NCBI GenBank assembly: GCA_964442745.1
Contig: CAYUAI010000013.1
Coordinates: 1 to 64,000 of the forward strand
Source of the DNA: CAYUAI01 sp964442745
Lineage (GTDB): Bacteria; Pseudomonadota; Gammaproteobacteria; S012-40
Length of the DNA stretch: 64,000 nt
Direction: 5' to 3'
Below, in pieces: positions 44,181 to 54,227 of the stretch (position 1 is its first letter; each line of letters begins with the position of its first letter). The notes under the pieces were generated by a model. It was not told the DNA's origin, made no database searches, and saw nothing but the letters and a program-made list of their open reading frames with translations. Position numbers and translations under genes: made by a program.

Positions 44181-45569
44181 TTAAGCGGTTAAGGTGCGTA
44201 ATAAGTTACTGAAATCTTCTTCAACTTTTGCATTACTTTTGCGTAGATCAATGACTTTTTTACAGGCATGTAATACGGTGGTGTGATCTCTTCCTCCAAA
44301 TGCATTACCTATTTCTGGCAGGCTGTGATTGGTTAGTTCTTTCGCTAGGGCCATCGCGATTTGTCGTGGTCTAGTTACTGAACGGGTACGTGTTTTAGCG
44401 TGTAAGTCGTTCACTCTTATTTTGAAATATTCAGCGACTGTTTTTTGAATATTTTCTATGGTGACGAGTTTATCCTGAATGGCTAACAAATCTTTGAGCG
44501 CTTCTTTGGTGAAATCGATGGTAATTTGTTCTCCCATAAAGCGTGCATTTGCCACCACTCTTTTCAGGGCTCCTTCCAGCTCACGGATATTAGAGCGAAT
44601 TTTTTTGGCAATGAAAAAAGCGACTTCGGGGGGGACCGCCATGTCGAGTGAGTGTGATTTGCTCAGGATGATTGCGACACGTGTTTCGAGTTCCGGGGGT
44701 TCGACAGAAACGGTCAGTCCCCAGCCAAATCGAGACTTTAAACGCTCTTCTAGGCCAGAGACTTCTTTCGGATATTTATCACAGGTTAATATCACTTGTT
44801 GCTGGCCTTCTAGCAAAGCATTGAAGGTATGAAAAAACTCTTCTTGAGAGCGTTCTTTACCGGCAAAAAACTGTATATCGTCAATGAGCAGCAGGTTAAG
44901 TGAGCGATAATAACGTTTAAATTCGTTGATGGCATTGTGCTGTAAGGCTTTCACCATATCTTGAACGAATTTTTCAGAGTGTAAATAAGCGACTTTTGCC
45001 TTCGGCTTGGTTTGCAAAATATAATGGCCGATGGCATGCATCAAATGGGTTTTGCCTAAGCCAACCCCACCATATAAAAATAATGGGTTGTAAGCACCGC
45101 CTGGGTTTTCGGCCACTTGTAAGGCCGCCGCTCGTGCGAGTTGGTTAGATTTGCCTTCGACAAATTTTTCAAAGGTGTATTCTTTGTTTAGAAATGCGTT
45201 AGTGCCTACACTGGGTGCATCTCGGATAGTTTTTTCTGGCCTAACGAGTGGTGGCTCATTCGCTGGTGGTATTGCTTCATCATGGCTTGTTGCTGGAATA
45301 AGCGGTGTTGCATTATTTTCATCAGCTAATGGATCGATTTCCATGGAAATGATCGGTGCGGCTTGTTCATCAATGTCACGGCAAATCTGTAAAATTCGAT
45401 CCCGAAAACGATCAGAAACCCAATCAAGCACAAATTGATTGGGAGCAATTAAGCGCAATTCCTTTTGGTCACCTTCGGCTCTTAGTGGGCGTATCCAGGT
45501 GTTGAATTGTTGCGCTGATAATTCTCCCTCAAGGCGATCTAGACATATGTTCCAAAGGGAATGAGGCAC
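44181..45569 (-). CDS. dnaA: Chromosomal replication initiator DnaA
   Basis: Binds DnaA boxes and melts the origin. 462 aa. Domain I at the N-terminus (LWNICLDRLEGELSAQQFNT), variable domain II (about 90-125), AAA+ domain III (Walker A GGVGLGKTHLMHAIG, Walker B LLIDDIQFFAG), domain IV helix-turn-helix with the DnaA signature GGRDHTTVLHACKK. It starts with GTG at 45569 (family start MPHSLW). It is the first gene of the minus-strand group. Confidence 0.98.
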   Translation of the reverse strand: MPHSLWNICLDRLEGELSAQQFNTWIRPLRAEGDQKELRLIAPNQFVLDWVSDRFRDRILQICRDIDEQAAPIISMEIDPLADENNATPLIPATSHDEAIPPANEPPLVRPEKTIRDAPSVGTNAFLNKEYTFEKFVEGKSNQLARAAALQVAENPGGAYNPLFLYGGVGLGKTHLMHAIGHYILQTKPKAKVAYLHSEKFVQDMVKALQHNAINEFKRYYRSLNLLLIDDIQFFAGKERSQEEFFHTFNALLEGQQQVILTCDKYPKEVSGLEERLKSRFGWGLTVSVEPPELETRVAIILSKSHSLDMAVPPEVAFFIAKKIRSNIRELEGALKRVVANARFMGEQITIDFTKEALKDLLAIQDKLVTIENIQKTVAEYFKIRVNDLHAKTRTRSVTRPRQIAMALAKELTNHSLPEIGNAFGGRDHTTVLHACKKVIDLRKSNAKVEEDFSNLLRTLTA

Positions 45570-46435
45570 GAGCGTAAACCTATAATGTTAAAACCAAACT
45601 GGGGCGACCTTTTGTTCGATCTTACTTTTCCAACGCAAGGTTGCCCAAAGTTGGTCAAAAAACCAAAAAATATTTTTCCGTTTCAGGTAACTGTATTCGC
45701 CTGTTATTTGATCAGGAAAATTGTTGCTGTTATCTGAGTTTATGGGGCCAGGTAAGATCGAGTTTGTATTCCGGTACCGCTATCGATTTAAAGCGATCAA
45801 TATGAAAAGGAATATCACTTGCTCGTATTATAAGCTGACTTATATTATCCTGACCTAATTGGAGGATTAGTGATCAGTCATTGATTAACAGTTTGCTTAT
45901 TAAATTCTGACGAAAAATATTAAGCTTGCGATGAGTGCATTTAAGCACACATATACTTACATAGGATTGTTTTTGGCTGTGTAAAAAGTGATTTGATCGC
46001 AGTGATGATTAAGCGGTAATCGAGTTAATGGTTGAATGTACACACGCATAATTTTGCAAACCTACTGGCGATGAATATAGATCTATATTTTACAGCTTTC
46101 TGCTGTTTAGGTCAGTTAATTCGAATAAAATTTTTTGTTCATCAAAAACGAGTCAATTCCTGTCAGTACACAAATATTTGAAGGACAGGATTATACTTGG
46201 TTTGTACCGTGTCTGGCTAACGATCTTTTCTGCTTGAATGCTGCGTTACTCGGTGAATTTCCATGCCGATAATTTTGCTGGCGCCAGTGAGCAAATAAAG
46301 GCTTGGCGAGGCGAATTATTTTTGGTTGACAAGATGAGGGCCAATGGGTATCTTAGGCGCCTTTTACAAGCGTATATTTTATACTCATCGGCGTGTCAGA
46401 GCGGTGAGCTAAGCGATGAGAAGCGGATTGACATT
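45570..46435. other. dnaA-rpmH intergenic region
   Basis: An 866-bp gap between divergent dnaA and rpmH, the position of oriC in Pseudomonas. It should contain both promoters, but I find no exact TTATCCACA or TGTGGATAA here; the nearest is TTATCCTGA (about 45844) with two mismatches. No gene is convincing in it. Confidence 0.6.
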
Positions 46436-46570
46436 ATGAAGAGAACATTCCAACCTAGCGTTATTAAACGTAAGCGAAACCATGGTTTCCGTGCGCGTAT
46501 GAAAACTAAATCAGGTCGCCAGATTTTAAATGCCAGGCGTGCCAAAGGTAGAGTTAGGCTGTCAGCTTAA
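46436..46570 (+). CDS. rpmH: Ribosomal protein bL34
   Basis: 44 aa, basic, canonical: MKRTFQPSVIKRKRNHGFRA then RMKTKSGRQILNARRAKGR. The start at 46436 matches the family exactly; the reading frame stays open further upstream but that part is not conserved. It heads the rpmH-rnpA-yidD-yidC group. Confidence 0.98.
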   Translation: MKRTFQPSVIKRKRNHGFRARMKTKSGRQILNARRAKGRVRLSA

Positions 46571-46825
46571 TTCTGCAATGCGCTTTAACGTTTTAATATG
46601 TTAGAGAGCTCGCTGTTAAGTTGGAAATTTCTGGGGATTGCTGCTTTTTGACCGGATTAGACATACCAGGTGGGTGTATAGCTACGCCTACCACCATGTC
46701 ACGTTAATGAAAGAAGGTGCTTGCAAAATCACCGTTAATTCAATCGTGATCGGATCTGTCCAACGAGCGCGGATCGTCCGATGTTACCGCGGGTGAAGTC
46801 TCAGGATATTTGGTCGGTGGAATGT

Positions 46826-47179
46826 GTGAGCAAATTTAGCTTGCTGTTTTCCTGGGATCAACGCTTGACTAAGCCGACTGATTTTCAGCGGGTTTTTCGG
46901 CAAGGAAAACGGCTAAAAATTCACGGTTTTGTTATTCACTACCGTGTAAACAACCTAGCACATCCAAGGCTTGGTTTAGCGATTGCGAAAAAAGTTGTCA
47001 AAACAGCGGTACAGAGAAATAACATAAAAAGAGCCATCCGCGAGAGTTTTCGTCAAAACCAAAAGAGCCTATCGAGTTTAGATATTGTTTTTGTCGCTCG
47101 CCATGGTCTACCCACTATACCGCTGCATGAGCGGCGGGCAATTTTATTTAAGGTGTGGCAGCGCCTCAATAGTGCGTAG
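46826..47179 (+). CDS. rnpA: Ribonuclease P protein component
   Basis: Protein subunit of the tRNA 5'-processing ribozyme. About 117 aa. Core motif RLGLAIAKKVVKTAVQRNNI and KRAIRESFR is the RNR motif region binding RNase P RNA. A GTG at 46826 (VSKFSLLFSWDQRLTKPTDF) gives the usual N-terminus; an ATG at 46781 would add 15 residues unlike the family. It overlaps yidD. Confidence 0.95.
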   Translation: MSKFSLLFSWDQRLTKPTDFQRVFRQGKRLKIHGFVIHYRVNNLAHPRLGLAIAKKVVKTAVQRNNIKRAIRESFRQNQKSLSSLDIVFVARHGLPTIPLHERRAILFKVWQRLNSA

Positions 47180-47402
47180 TTCTTTGTTAGGTCTGATATG
47201 GCTTTATCGTTATTGCATCAGTCCTGTGTTAGGTTCTCATTGTCGTTTTTACCCCAGCTGCTCCGCCTATGCCCAAGAAGCGATTACGCGATTTGGAGTT
47301 TTCCGAGGGGTTTGGTTATCGGTCAAAAGACTTTTTCGTTGCCATCCTTGGCACGAGGGTGGCTGTGACCCGGTACCTGATGAGCCCATAAAAAAAGTAT
47401 AA
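47172..47402 (+). CDS. yidD: Membrane protein insertion efficiency factor YidD
   Basis: 76 aa. Amphipathic N-terminus (LLGLIWLYRYCISPVLG), the three-Cys core CRFYPSCSAYAQEAI and HPWHEGGCDPVP. A GTG start at 47172 overlaps the rnpA stop by 8 bp, as is usual in this operon; an upstream ATG at 47085 would lie deep inside rnpA. Helps YidC-dependent insertion. Confidence 0.95.
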   Translation: MRSSLLGLIWLYRYCISPVLGSHCRFYPSCSAYAQEAITRFGVFRGVWLSVKRLFRCHPWHEGGCDPVPDEPIKKV

Positions 47403-47405
47403 AAC

Positions 47406-49133
47406 ATGGATAATCAACGTTTACTATTATTTTTTGCACTCGCCCTTGTGGTCATGCTGCTATGGGATGCTTGGGTCGCTAAGTTTGGGCCACAGCCGGT
47501 CTCTCCTGTTGCGATTGAGCAAACACGGGTGCTCAGCAATGATGTCCCACAGGCTGAAAGTAGCCCCGCATTGCCTACGCCTGATGCCGCACCAATCGTT
47601 AGTGATACGCTCGATGCGATGCCGAGTGATCCCTTTGCCGCCCAACAAGCTCAGGTGGCTCCCGAAGGGGTGGCTCAGCCCCCCGTCAGTCGGACTAAAA
47701 CACAACGGGTGCGGGTGATTACTGATCAACTCGATATTGAAATTGATACCGCCGGTGGAGACATTCGGACCGCCTTTTTATTGCAATATCCGGTATCTAG
47801 CAGTACACCGGATAGGCCTTACCCTTTAATGGGAGATAAGTTGCCTCAATTTCATGTTGCACAGTCAGGGCTTTTATCCAAGGAATCGGCCCCTGATCAT
47901 CATGCGGTATATCAAGCGGAGAAAACCTTATATCGATTGGTAGAAGGGCAAGATAAGTTAACCGTGCCTTTAATGTGGACGAGTGCCGATGGCATGCGTG
48001 TGAAAAAAGTTTTCACTTTTCGGCGCAATGATTTCTTGATTGATGTCAGTCATGTGATTGTCAATGATTCCAATCAAACTTGGAGCGGACGTTCATATCA
48101 GCAAATTCAGCGCATGGAATACGATGAACTGGGTAAATCGCGATTATTGTATACCTTTACGGGGGCAGCGATTTCGACTCCCGAAAAGCCGTATGAAAAA
48201 ATCTCTTTTGGGGATATGGCAGAATGGAAACCCAAGCAAAACTATTACACAGGTGGTTGGGTCGCCATATTGCAGCATTATTTTGTGACGGCTTGGATTC
48301 CAGGGGCTCAGGAAGTGAATCATTTTTATACGGAAGCATTAGCTAACGCACGCTATGTCGTGGGAATGACAAGTGTTGAGAAAGAAATTGCGGTAGGCGA
48401 TACAGAAACCGTGACCACACAATTTTTTGTGGGTCCCAAGCTACAGCACCGTCTCGAAGAAATTGATCCAAATTTAAAACTGGCGGTGGACTATGGCTGG
48501 CTAACATTTATTGCCCAACCGCTGTTTTGGTTGCTCGAACTGTTTCATTCCCTCGTCAACAATTGGGGCTGGTCCATTGTCTTATTAACCTTGACGATCA
48601 AGCTCGCTTTTTATCCGTTGTCAGCGGCCAGTTATCGCTCGATGGGGAATATGCGCCGCTTAGCGCCAAAGTTTAAAGCGATTCGAGAGAAATACGGTGA
48701 AGATCGGCAGCGAATGAGCCAGGGGATGATGGAGTTATACAAGAAAGAAAAAGTCAATCCGCTGAGTGGTTGTTGGCCAATTTTAGTGCAAATCCCGGTG
48801 TTTATTTCCCTGTATTGGGTGTTGCTTGAAAGTGTAGAAATACGACAAGCTGATTTCATGCTGTGGATTAATGACTTATCTGCAAAAGATCCGTATTACG
48901 TGTTGCCGTTACTCATGGGTGCCTCCATGTATGTGCAACAAAAACTGAGTGCCAATCCGTCACTTGATCCTTTGCAACAGAAAATTATGAATTTTCTGCC
49001 GATCATTTTTACGGGTTTTTTCATGTTATTTCCATCAGGTTTGGTGCTCTATTGGGTGGTAAATAACTTGTTATCGATTTTGCAACAATGGTACATTTTG
49101 GATAAGCTGGAGAAGCAAGGTAAGTCAAAGTAA
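47406..49133 (+). CDS. yidC: Membrane protein insertase YidC
   Basis: Inner-membrane insertase. 575 aa, Gram-negative form: N-terminal membrane helix (LLLFFALALVVMLLWDAWV), large periplasmic beta-domain (about 60-345), then five conserved helices with LTLTIKLAFYPLSAASYRSM, the cytosolic MRRLAPKFKAIREKYGED hairpin and GCWPILVQIPVFISLYWVL. It lies 3 bp after yidD. There is a Pro/Ala-rich linker at about 30-95. Confidence 0.98.
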   Translation: MDNQRLLLFFALALVVMLLWDAWVAKFGPQPVSPVAIEQTRVLSNDVPQAESSPALPTPDAAPIVSDTLDAMPSDPFAAQQAQVAPEGVAQPPVSRTKTQRVRVITDQLDIEIDTAGGDIRTAFLLQYPVSSSTPDRPYPLMGDKLPQFHVAQSGLLSKESAPDHHAVYQAEKTLYRLVEGQDKLTVPLMWTSADGMRVKKVFTFRRNDFLIDVSHVIVNDSNQTWSGRSYQQIQRMEYDELGKSRLLYTFTGAAISTPEKPYEKISFGDMAEWKPKQNYYTGGWVAILQHYFVTAWIPGAQEVNHFYTEALANARYVVGMTSVEKEIAVGDTETVTTQFFVGPKLQHRLEEIDPNLKLAVDYGWLTFIAQPLFWLLELFHSLVNNWGWSIVLLTLTIKLAFYPLSAASYRSMGNMRRLAPKFKAIREKYGEDRQRMSQGMMELYKKEKVNPLSGCWPILVQIPVFISLYWVLLESVEIRQADFMLWINDLSAKDPYYVLPLLMGASMYVQQKLSANPSLDPLQQKIMNFLPIIFTGFFMLFPSGLVLYWVVNNLLSILQQWYILDKLEKQGKSK

Positions 49134-49256
49134 GACGGAGTTGTCTTGCATATTTGCAGTTGCCAGGCAAGGATCATTGTCAGTTGCTCTATACCCAAGT
49201 GCCCGAGTGCGAAAGATCGGATATAAAGTGATTGTTCTATTCCCTAGCGCAGGTAT

Positions 49257-50627
49257 ATGTCTGTGGCAAAAAAAAATAGCGCGATAGTCGATACGATTGT
49301 TGCTTTAGCAACGCCACCTGGCCGGGGTGGCGTTGGCATTATTCGCGTCTCCGGTCCGTTGTGTTCCCCCATTGCTTACGCGATTCTCAATAAGCTACCC
49401 CGTCCGAGGTATGCTGAGTACTTGTCTTTTCATGATGCTGAAGGCGATGTCATGGATATCGGCATTGCCTTGTATTTTCCTGGACCCAATTCATTTACCG
49501 GTGATGATGTTTTAGAATTGCAAGCCCATGGTGGCCCGATTGTGCTCGATATGATTCTACGGCGGGTGCTTGGTTTAAAGGCGCGCTTGGCCCAACCGGG
49601 AGAATTTTCTTTACGCGCTTTTTTAAATGGAAAAATGGATCTAGCACAGGCGGAAGCCATGGCGGATCTAATTAATTGCTCATCTGAAATGGCGGCTAAA
49701 TCAGCCATTCGTTCGTTAAGTGGCGATTTCTCTGAGGCGATTGGGCACTTGCTTGAACAACTGATTCACTTGCGGGTTTATGTGGAGTCGGCCATTGATT
49801 TTCCCGAAGAAGAGGTTGATTTTCTTGCTGATCAACAATTAGTCGCGCAAAGTAGGGATTTATTAAGTTCAATACAGCATATCCTGGCGGTTGCCCAACA
49901 AGGTTGTGTGCTGAATGAAGGCATGACGGTGGTTATTTTAGGGCAACCGAATGCGGGCAAATCCAGTTTGTTAAATGTGCTGGCTGGAGCGGATCGAGCG
50001 ATTGTTACTCCGATCCCAGGAACAACACGTGACGTGTTGCGGGAAAATATTAATATTGATGGCATGCCCTTACACGTGATCGATACCGCGGGTTTGCGCA
50101 TTGGCACCGATGCGGTAGAGGAAGAGGGCATTCGTCGGGCTTGGCGTGAGGCAAAAACAGCGGACAGGATTTTATTGATGGTTGACGATGTGAATGGGAT
50201 GGGTAAAGAAGAAGCGCAGTTTTTACAAAAATTACCTTCGGAAGTTCCAGTGACGTTAATTCGCAATAAAATTGATTTAACAGGCCGTCCGGCTGGCATC
50301 AGTCGTGAGCAGGGGTTTACTAGCATTGCGATTTCTGCCCAAAAATCTATCGGTATCGACGATTTGCGGCAACAGTTAAAAAAAAGCATGGGCTTTATCG
50401 GGGAAACCGATGGTGTTTTTATTGCGCGTCGGCGCCATTTAGAGGCGATGAACCGCGCCAAGCAACATATCGAGCAGGCGCTAGATCAACTGGTCACCTA
50501 CCAGGCTGGGGAGCTGATGGCAGAAGAACTGCGTGTTGCCCAAGCGGCATTAAATGAAATTACCGGTGAATTTGATAATGAAGATTTGTTAGGCGAAATT
50601 TTTACCAAATTTTGTATTGGCAAATAA
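49257..50627 (+). CDS. mnmE: tRNA modification GTPase MnmE
   Basis: With MnmG makes cmnm5U34 in tRNA. 456 aa. N-terminal folate-binding domain (PPGRGGVGIIRVSGPL), helical domain, inserted G domain (G1 GQPNAGKSSLLN, G2/G3 IPGTTRDVL and DTAGLR, G4 NKID), and C-terminal catalytic CIGK. Start ATG at 49257. Confidence 0.98.
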   Translation: MSVAKKNSAIVDTIVALATPPGRGGVGIIRVSGPLCSPIAYAILNKLPRPRYAEYLSFHDAEGDVMDIGIALYFPGPNSFTGDDVLELQAHGGPIVLDMILRRVLGLKARLAQPGEFSLRAFLNGKMDLAQAEAMADLINCSSEMAAKSAIRSLSGDFSEAIGHLLEQLIHLRVYVESAIDFPEEEVDFLADQQLVAQSRDLLSSIQHILAVAQQGCVLNEGMTVVILGQPNAGKSSLLNVLAGADRAIVTPIPGTTRDVLRENINIDGMPLHVIDTAGLRIGTDAVEEEGIRRAWREAKTADRILLMVDDVNGMGKEEAQFLQKLPSEVPVTLIRNKIDLTGRPAGISREQGFTSIAISAQKSIGIDDLRQQLKKSMGFIGETDGVFIARRRHLEAMNRAKQHIEQALDQLVTYQAGELMAEELRVAQAALNEITGEFDNEDLLGEIFTKFCIGK

Positions 50628-50744
50628 TCTCGATAATGTTAATTGAGCAATACATGTCGTCCCAAAGTTTTTGATAGAAATGATTGCTAATTAATCACTC
50701 TACCCAGTAAAATAAGGCAATTCCCATAATATTATAGATAAGCC

Positions 50745-52640
50745 ATGAACTTAACAGATCGTTATGATGTGATTGTCGTTGGCGGTGGGCATGCGGGTAC
50801 TGAGGCGGCATTAGCGGCGGCGCGGATGGGGGTTAAAACCTTATTATTGACCCAAAACATAGAAACTTTGGGTCAAATGAGTTGCAACCCTGCCATTGGT
50901 GGCATCGGTAAAGGACACTTAGTTAAAGAGGTGGATGCATTAGGCGGTGTGATGGCCCAGGCGGCAGATCGTGCAGGCATCCAATTTCGTATATTAAACT
51001 CGCGTAAAGGACCAGCGGTGCGTGCAACGCGGGCCCAATGTGATCGTGTTTTATACCGCTCCGCCATTCGTCAAATACTTGAAAAACAAGCCAATCTTAC
51101 CTTGTTTCAGCAGGCGGTTGATGACTTGATGATTGACGGTGGCCGGGTGACGGGTGTGATTACCCAAATGGGACTAACATTTCAAAGTGTCACCGTGGTA
51201 TTAACCGTTGGGACTTTTTTAGGCGGACGCATCCATGTTGGTTTAGCTAATTATCAGGGTGGCCGAGCGGGTGATCCACCGGCGAATGTATTGGCAAAAC
51301 GCTTACGGGAATTACCCTTTCGGGTCGATCGATTGAAAACCGGCACACCGCCTCGAATTGATGGTAAAACCGTCAATTTTGATCAGATGCAAGCACAACC
51401 TGGCGATCAACCGACCCCTGTTTTTTCCTATTTGGGTAAAGTGGAAGATCATCCTGAGCAGATTTCATGTTACATTACCGCGACCAATGAGCGGACCCAC
51501 GAGATTATTCGTCAAGGACTGGATCGTTCACCGATGTATACCGGTGTGATTGAGGGGGTTGGGCCGCGGTATTGTCCATCGATCGAAGATAAAATTGTTC
51601 GGTTTGCTGACAAAAATTCCCATCAAGTCTTTGTTGAGCCAGAAGGTTTACACACCCATGAGCTGTATCCCAATGGTATTTCAACGAGCTTGCCGTTTGA
51701 TGTGCAATTGGCGTTTGTTCGTTCGATGGTCGGTTTTGAGAAGGCGCATATTACTCGTCCGGGTTATGCGATTGAATATGATTTTTTTGATCCGCGAGAC
51801 TTAACCCATTCGTTAGAGACCAAGTTCATTGATGGGTTATTTTTTGCTGGGCAGATCAATGGCACCACCGGTTATGAAGAAGCGGCGGCGCAGGGTCTGA
51901 TTGCAGGGTTGAATGCTGCCCGAAAAGTGCAAGATGAAGCCGCCTGGTATCCAAGGCGTGATCAAGCCTATATTGGTGTGCTTATTGACGACTTAGTGAC
52001 ACGCGGGACGCTGGAGCCGTATCGAATGTTTACCTCACGAGCGGAATATCGGTTACTATTACGTGAAGATAATGCGGATCTGCGACTCACCGAAATGGCT
52101 CATGAGTTGGGTTTGATCGACGAATGGCGATGGACGGCGTTTGTGGAAAAACGCAATGCCATCGCGAAAGAACAGACTCGCTTACGCTCAATTTGGGCCA
52201 GAGCGGAGGGAATCCATCGGGAGGCGGTTACTCAATTATTAGGCCAGCCGTTAACCCGTGATAGTCACTTGTTGGGGTTGCTAAAGCGCCCTGAGATTAG
52301 TTATCAAGGGTTAATGTCGATTGCTGAGTTTGGACCGGCGGTGAGGGATAGCAAAGTAGCTGAACAAATTGAAATACAAGCAAAATATTCTGGTTATATC
52401 GCTCGGCAGCAAGCCGAAATTGATCGGACATTGCAGCACGATGAAGCGCCAATCCCGGGGCACATAAATTATGAGCTTGTGCTGGGTTTATCGGCGGAAG
52501 CGAAGCAAAAACTGGTGGCGGTGAAACCGAGCACCGTTGGTCAAGCGTCACGCATTCCAGGTTTGACACCAGCGGCGATTTCACTGTTACTTGTACATAT
52601 TAAAAAGTTAAGAAACCCACCGACCGAAAAAATAGCTTAA
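50745..52640 (+). CDS. mnmG: tRNA uridine-5-carboxymethylaminomethyl synthase MnmG (GidA)
   Basis: FAD-dependent partner of MnmE. 631 aa. FAD fold VIVVGGGHAGTEAALAAARM, GidA signatures CNPAIGGIGKGHLVKEVDAL and NGTTGYEEAAAQGLIAG; C-terminal helical domain interacting with MnmE. It is followed without spacing (TAA-ATG) by rsmG. Confidence 0.98.
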   Translation: MNLTDRYDVIVVGGGHAGTEAALAAARMGVKTLLLTQNIETLGQMSCNPAIGGIGKGHLVKEVDALGGVMAQAADRAGIQFRILNSRKGPAVRATRAQCDRVLYRSAIRQILEKQANLTLFQQAVDDLMIDGGRVTGVITQMGLTFQSVTVVLTVGTFLGGRIHVGLANYQGGRAGDPPANVLAKRLRELPFRVDRLKTGTPPRIDGKTVNFDQMQAQPGDQPTPVFSYLGKVEDHPEQISCYITATNERTHEIIRQGLDRSPMYTGVIEGVGPRYCPSIEDKIVRFADKNSHQVFVEPEGLHTHELYPNGISTSLPFDVQLAFVRSMVGFEKAHITRPGYAIEYDFFDPRDLTHSLETKFIDGLFFAGQINGTTGYEEAAAQGLIAGLNAARKVQDEAAWYPRRDQAYIGVLIDDLVTRGTLEPYRMFTSRAEYRLLLREDNADLRLTEMAHELGLIDEWRWTAFVEKRNAIAKEQTRLRSIWARAEGIHREAVTQLLGQPLTRDSHLLGLLKRPEISYQGLMSIAEFGPAVRDSKVAEQIEIQAKYSGYIARQQAEIDRTLQHDEAPIPGHINYELVLGLSAEAKQKLVAVKPSTVGQASRIPGLTPAAISLLLVHIKKLRNPPTEKIA

Positions 52641-53294
52641 ATGATTCAAGCTCCTAGTGATTTTTATCCCTTGCTAGCCCAACAGCTAGTGGCGGTTTCT
52701 CTTCAGCAGCAGCAGCAGCTTGCCCACTATGTGGATAGGCTGGCTAAATGGTCAAAAATATATAACTTAGTTTCCGCCAATGAATTGCCAAATATTTACC
52801 AAAAGCACATTGCGGATAGTTTGGTGGTGGCGCCATGGATGGGGCAAGGTAATGTGATTGATATTGGGACCGGTGCTGGGTTTCCAGGGATTCCGCTCGC
52901 GATTATTTCTCCGGAACAACAATTTACCTTATTGGATAGCAGTGGTAAAAAAACCCGCTTTTTAACACAAGTAGTGAGTGAACTGGCCTTAAAGAATATC
53001 CGCATTGTTAACCAGCGAGTAGAAAATTACCGTTCTGGAGAATTATTCAGCGCGATTATTTGTAGAGCCTTCAGCTCCATGCAGGCGATGATACAATTGT
53101 CGGCGCACTTGTTAAGAAGTGATGGTCGGTACTATTTTATGAAAAGCCAACATGTGGAACAAGAACTCACTGAATTACCCGCACACATGCAATATGAGCT
53201 AATAAAACTGGACGTTCCTCAGCTCAACGCGATTCGCTATCTAGTAAGTATCGCGGTGGAGGATAGATATTTTAATAAATGCCTTATTCCTTAA
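52641..53294 (+). CDS. rsmG: 16S rRNA (guanine527-N7)-methyltransferase
   Basis: 217 aa. SAM motif I VIDIGTGAGFPGIPLAI, with LLDSSGKKTRFL and the RAFSSMQAMIQLS region typical of RsmG. The start codon abuts the mnmG stop, so translation is coupled. Confidence 0.97.
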   Translation: MIQAPSDFYPLLAQQLVAVSLQQQQQLAHYVDRLAKWSKIYNLVSANELPNIYQKHIADSLVVAPWMGQGNVIDIGTGAGFPGIPLAIISPEQQFTLLDSSGKKTRFLTQVVSELALKNIRIVNQRVENYRSGELFSAIICRAFSSMQAMIQLSAHLLRSDGRYYFMKSQHVEQELTELPAHMQYELIKLDVPQLNAIRYLVSIAVEDRYFNKCLIP

Positions 53295-53412
53295 GTCATG
53301 TCTTTTTGTTTTTGCTTGTGTTAAATGTGTGTTAGAAGCTGTTTGCCAACAGTAATCATCGTTCGCAATAGACTATGCGTCAGTGCAGCAAAGCACAACG
53401 GAACCTACATTC

Positions 53413-54192
53413 ATGTTAAAAGTAATAGCGATTACCAATCAAAAAGGTGGCGTGGGTAAAACCACGACTTCGGTGAATCTTGCGGCGGCTTTGCACGCGG
53501 AAAGCAAGCGTGTGTTGTTGGTCGATCTTGATCCACAAGGAAATGCAACCATGGGCAGTGGCATCGAGAAAAATAAAATTGATGCTTCGGTGTGTGATGT
53601 TTTAATTGAAGGCGCTGATATTACCGATGTGATGGTATGTTCAGAGGAGGTGGGTTTTTTTGTGGTGCCCAGCAACGCGGATACTACTGCCGCTGAAGTT
53701 CGGCTATTGGAGCTTGATCATCGAGAATATCAATTAAAGCAGGCTTTACAAAGACTGGTTGGAGCCTTTGATTATATTTTGATTGATTGTCCGCCATCGT
53801 TGAATATGCTAACGGTGAATGCGTTAGTGGCGGCCGACTCGGTGATGATTCCCATGCAATGTGAATATTATGCATTGGAAGGATTGTCGGCATTGATGAA
53901 TACCATTAGTACGATTCAAGAAACGCATAATCCCGATTTGTATATTGAAGGTTTGCTACGTACCATGTACGATCCTCGAAATAATCTGGCTAACCAAGTG
54001 ACGGAGCAATTGTGTGCTCACTTTGGCGATAAAGTCTATCAAACCAGTATTCCCCGTAATGTTCGTTTGGCGGAAGCGCCGAGTCATGGTGTGCCAGCAT
54101 TGCTGTATGATAAAAGCTCAAGAGGGGCTCAGGCCTACTTAGCACTGGCGGGTGAAATGCTGAAAAAGGATAAAGAAAACGCACTGGCTTGA
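53413..54192 (+). CDS. parA: Chromosome partitioning ATPase ParA (Soj)
   Basis: 259 aa. Deviant Walker A NQKGGVGKTTTSVNLA, Walker A' LLVDLDPQGNATMGSG, Walker B YILIDCPPSLNML. Works with ParB to segregate origins. The start at MLKVIAITNQ (53413) is the family start; an in-frame ATG at 53383 lies upstream. parB follows after 35 bp. Confidence 0.96.
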   Translation: MLKVIAITNQKGGVGKTTTSVNLAAALHAESKRVLLVDLDPQGNATMGSGIEKNKIDASVCDVLIEGADITDVMVCSEEVGFFVVPSNADTTAAEVRLLELDHREYQLKQALQRLVGAFDYILIDCPPSLNMLTVNALVAADSVMIPMQCEYYALEGLSALMNTISTIQETHNPDLYIEGLLRTMYDPRNNLANQVTEQLCAHFGDKVYQTSIPRNVRLAEAPSHGVPALLYDKSSRGAQAYLALAGEMLKKDKENALA

Positions 54193-54227
54193 TCAGATAA
54201 ATTTTAACCGTTTGGGCGAGGTGGTGA

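Noticed and set aside
46238..46435. In-frame 66-codon extension upstream of rpmH
   Set aside because: Ribosomal protein bL34 starts at MKRTFQPS in all relatives; the upstream part is open by chance.
45570..46435. dnaA-rpmH gap as the replication origin
   Set aside because: It is the classical location in Pseudomonas, but no exact DnaA box or clear AT-rich unwinding tract is visible, unlike the 8.5-kb region.
49832..50461. 209-codon antisense open frame inside mnmE
   Set aside because: Shadow of the well-conserved MnmE sequence; no domain visible.
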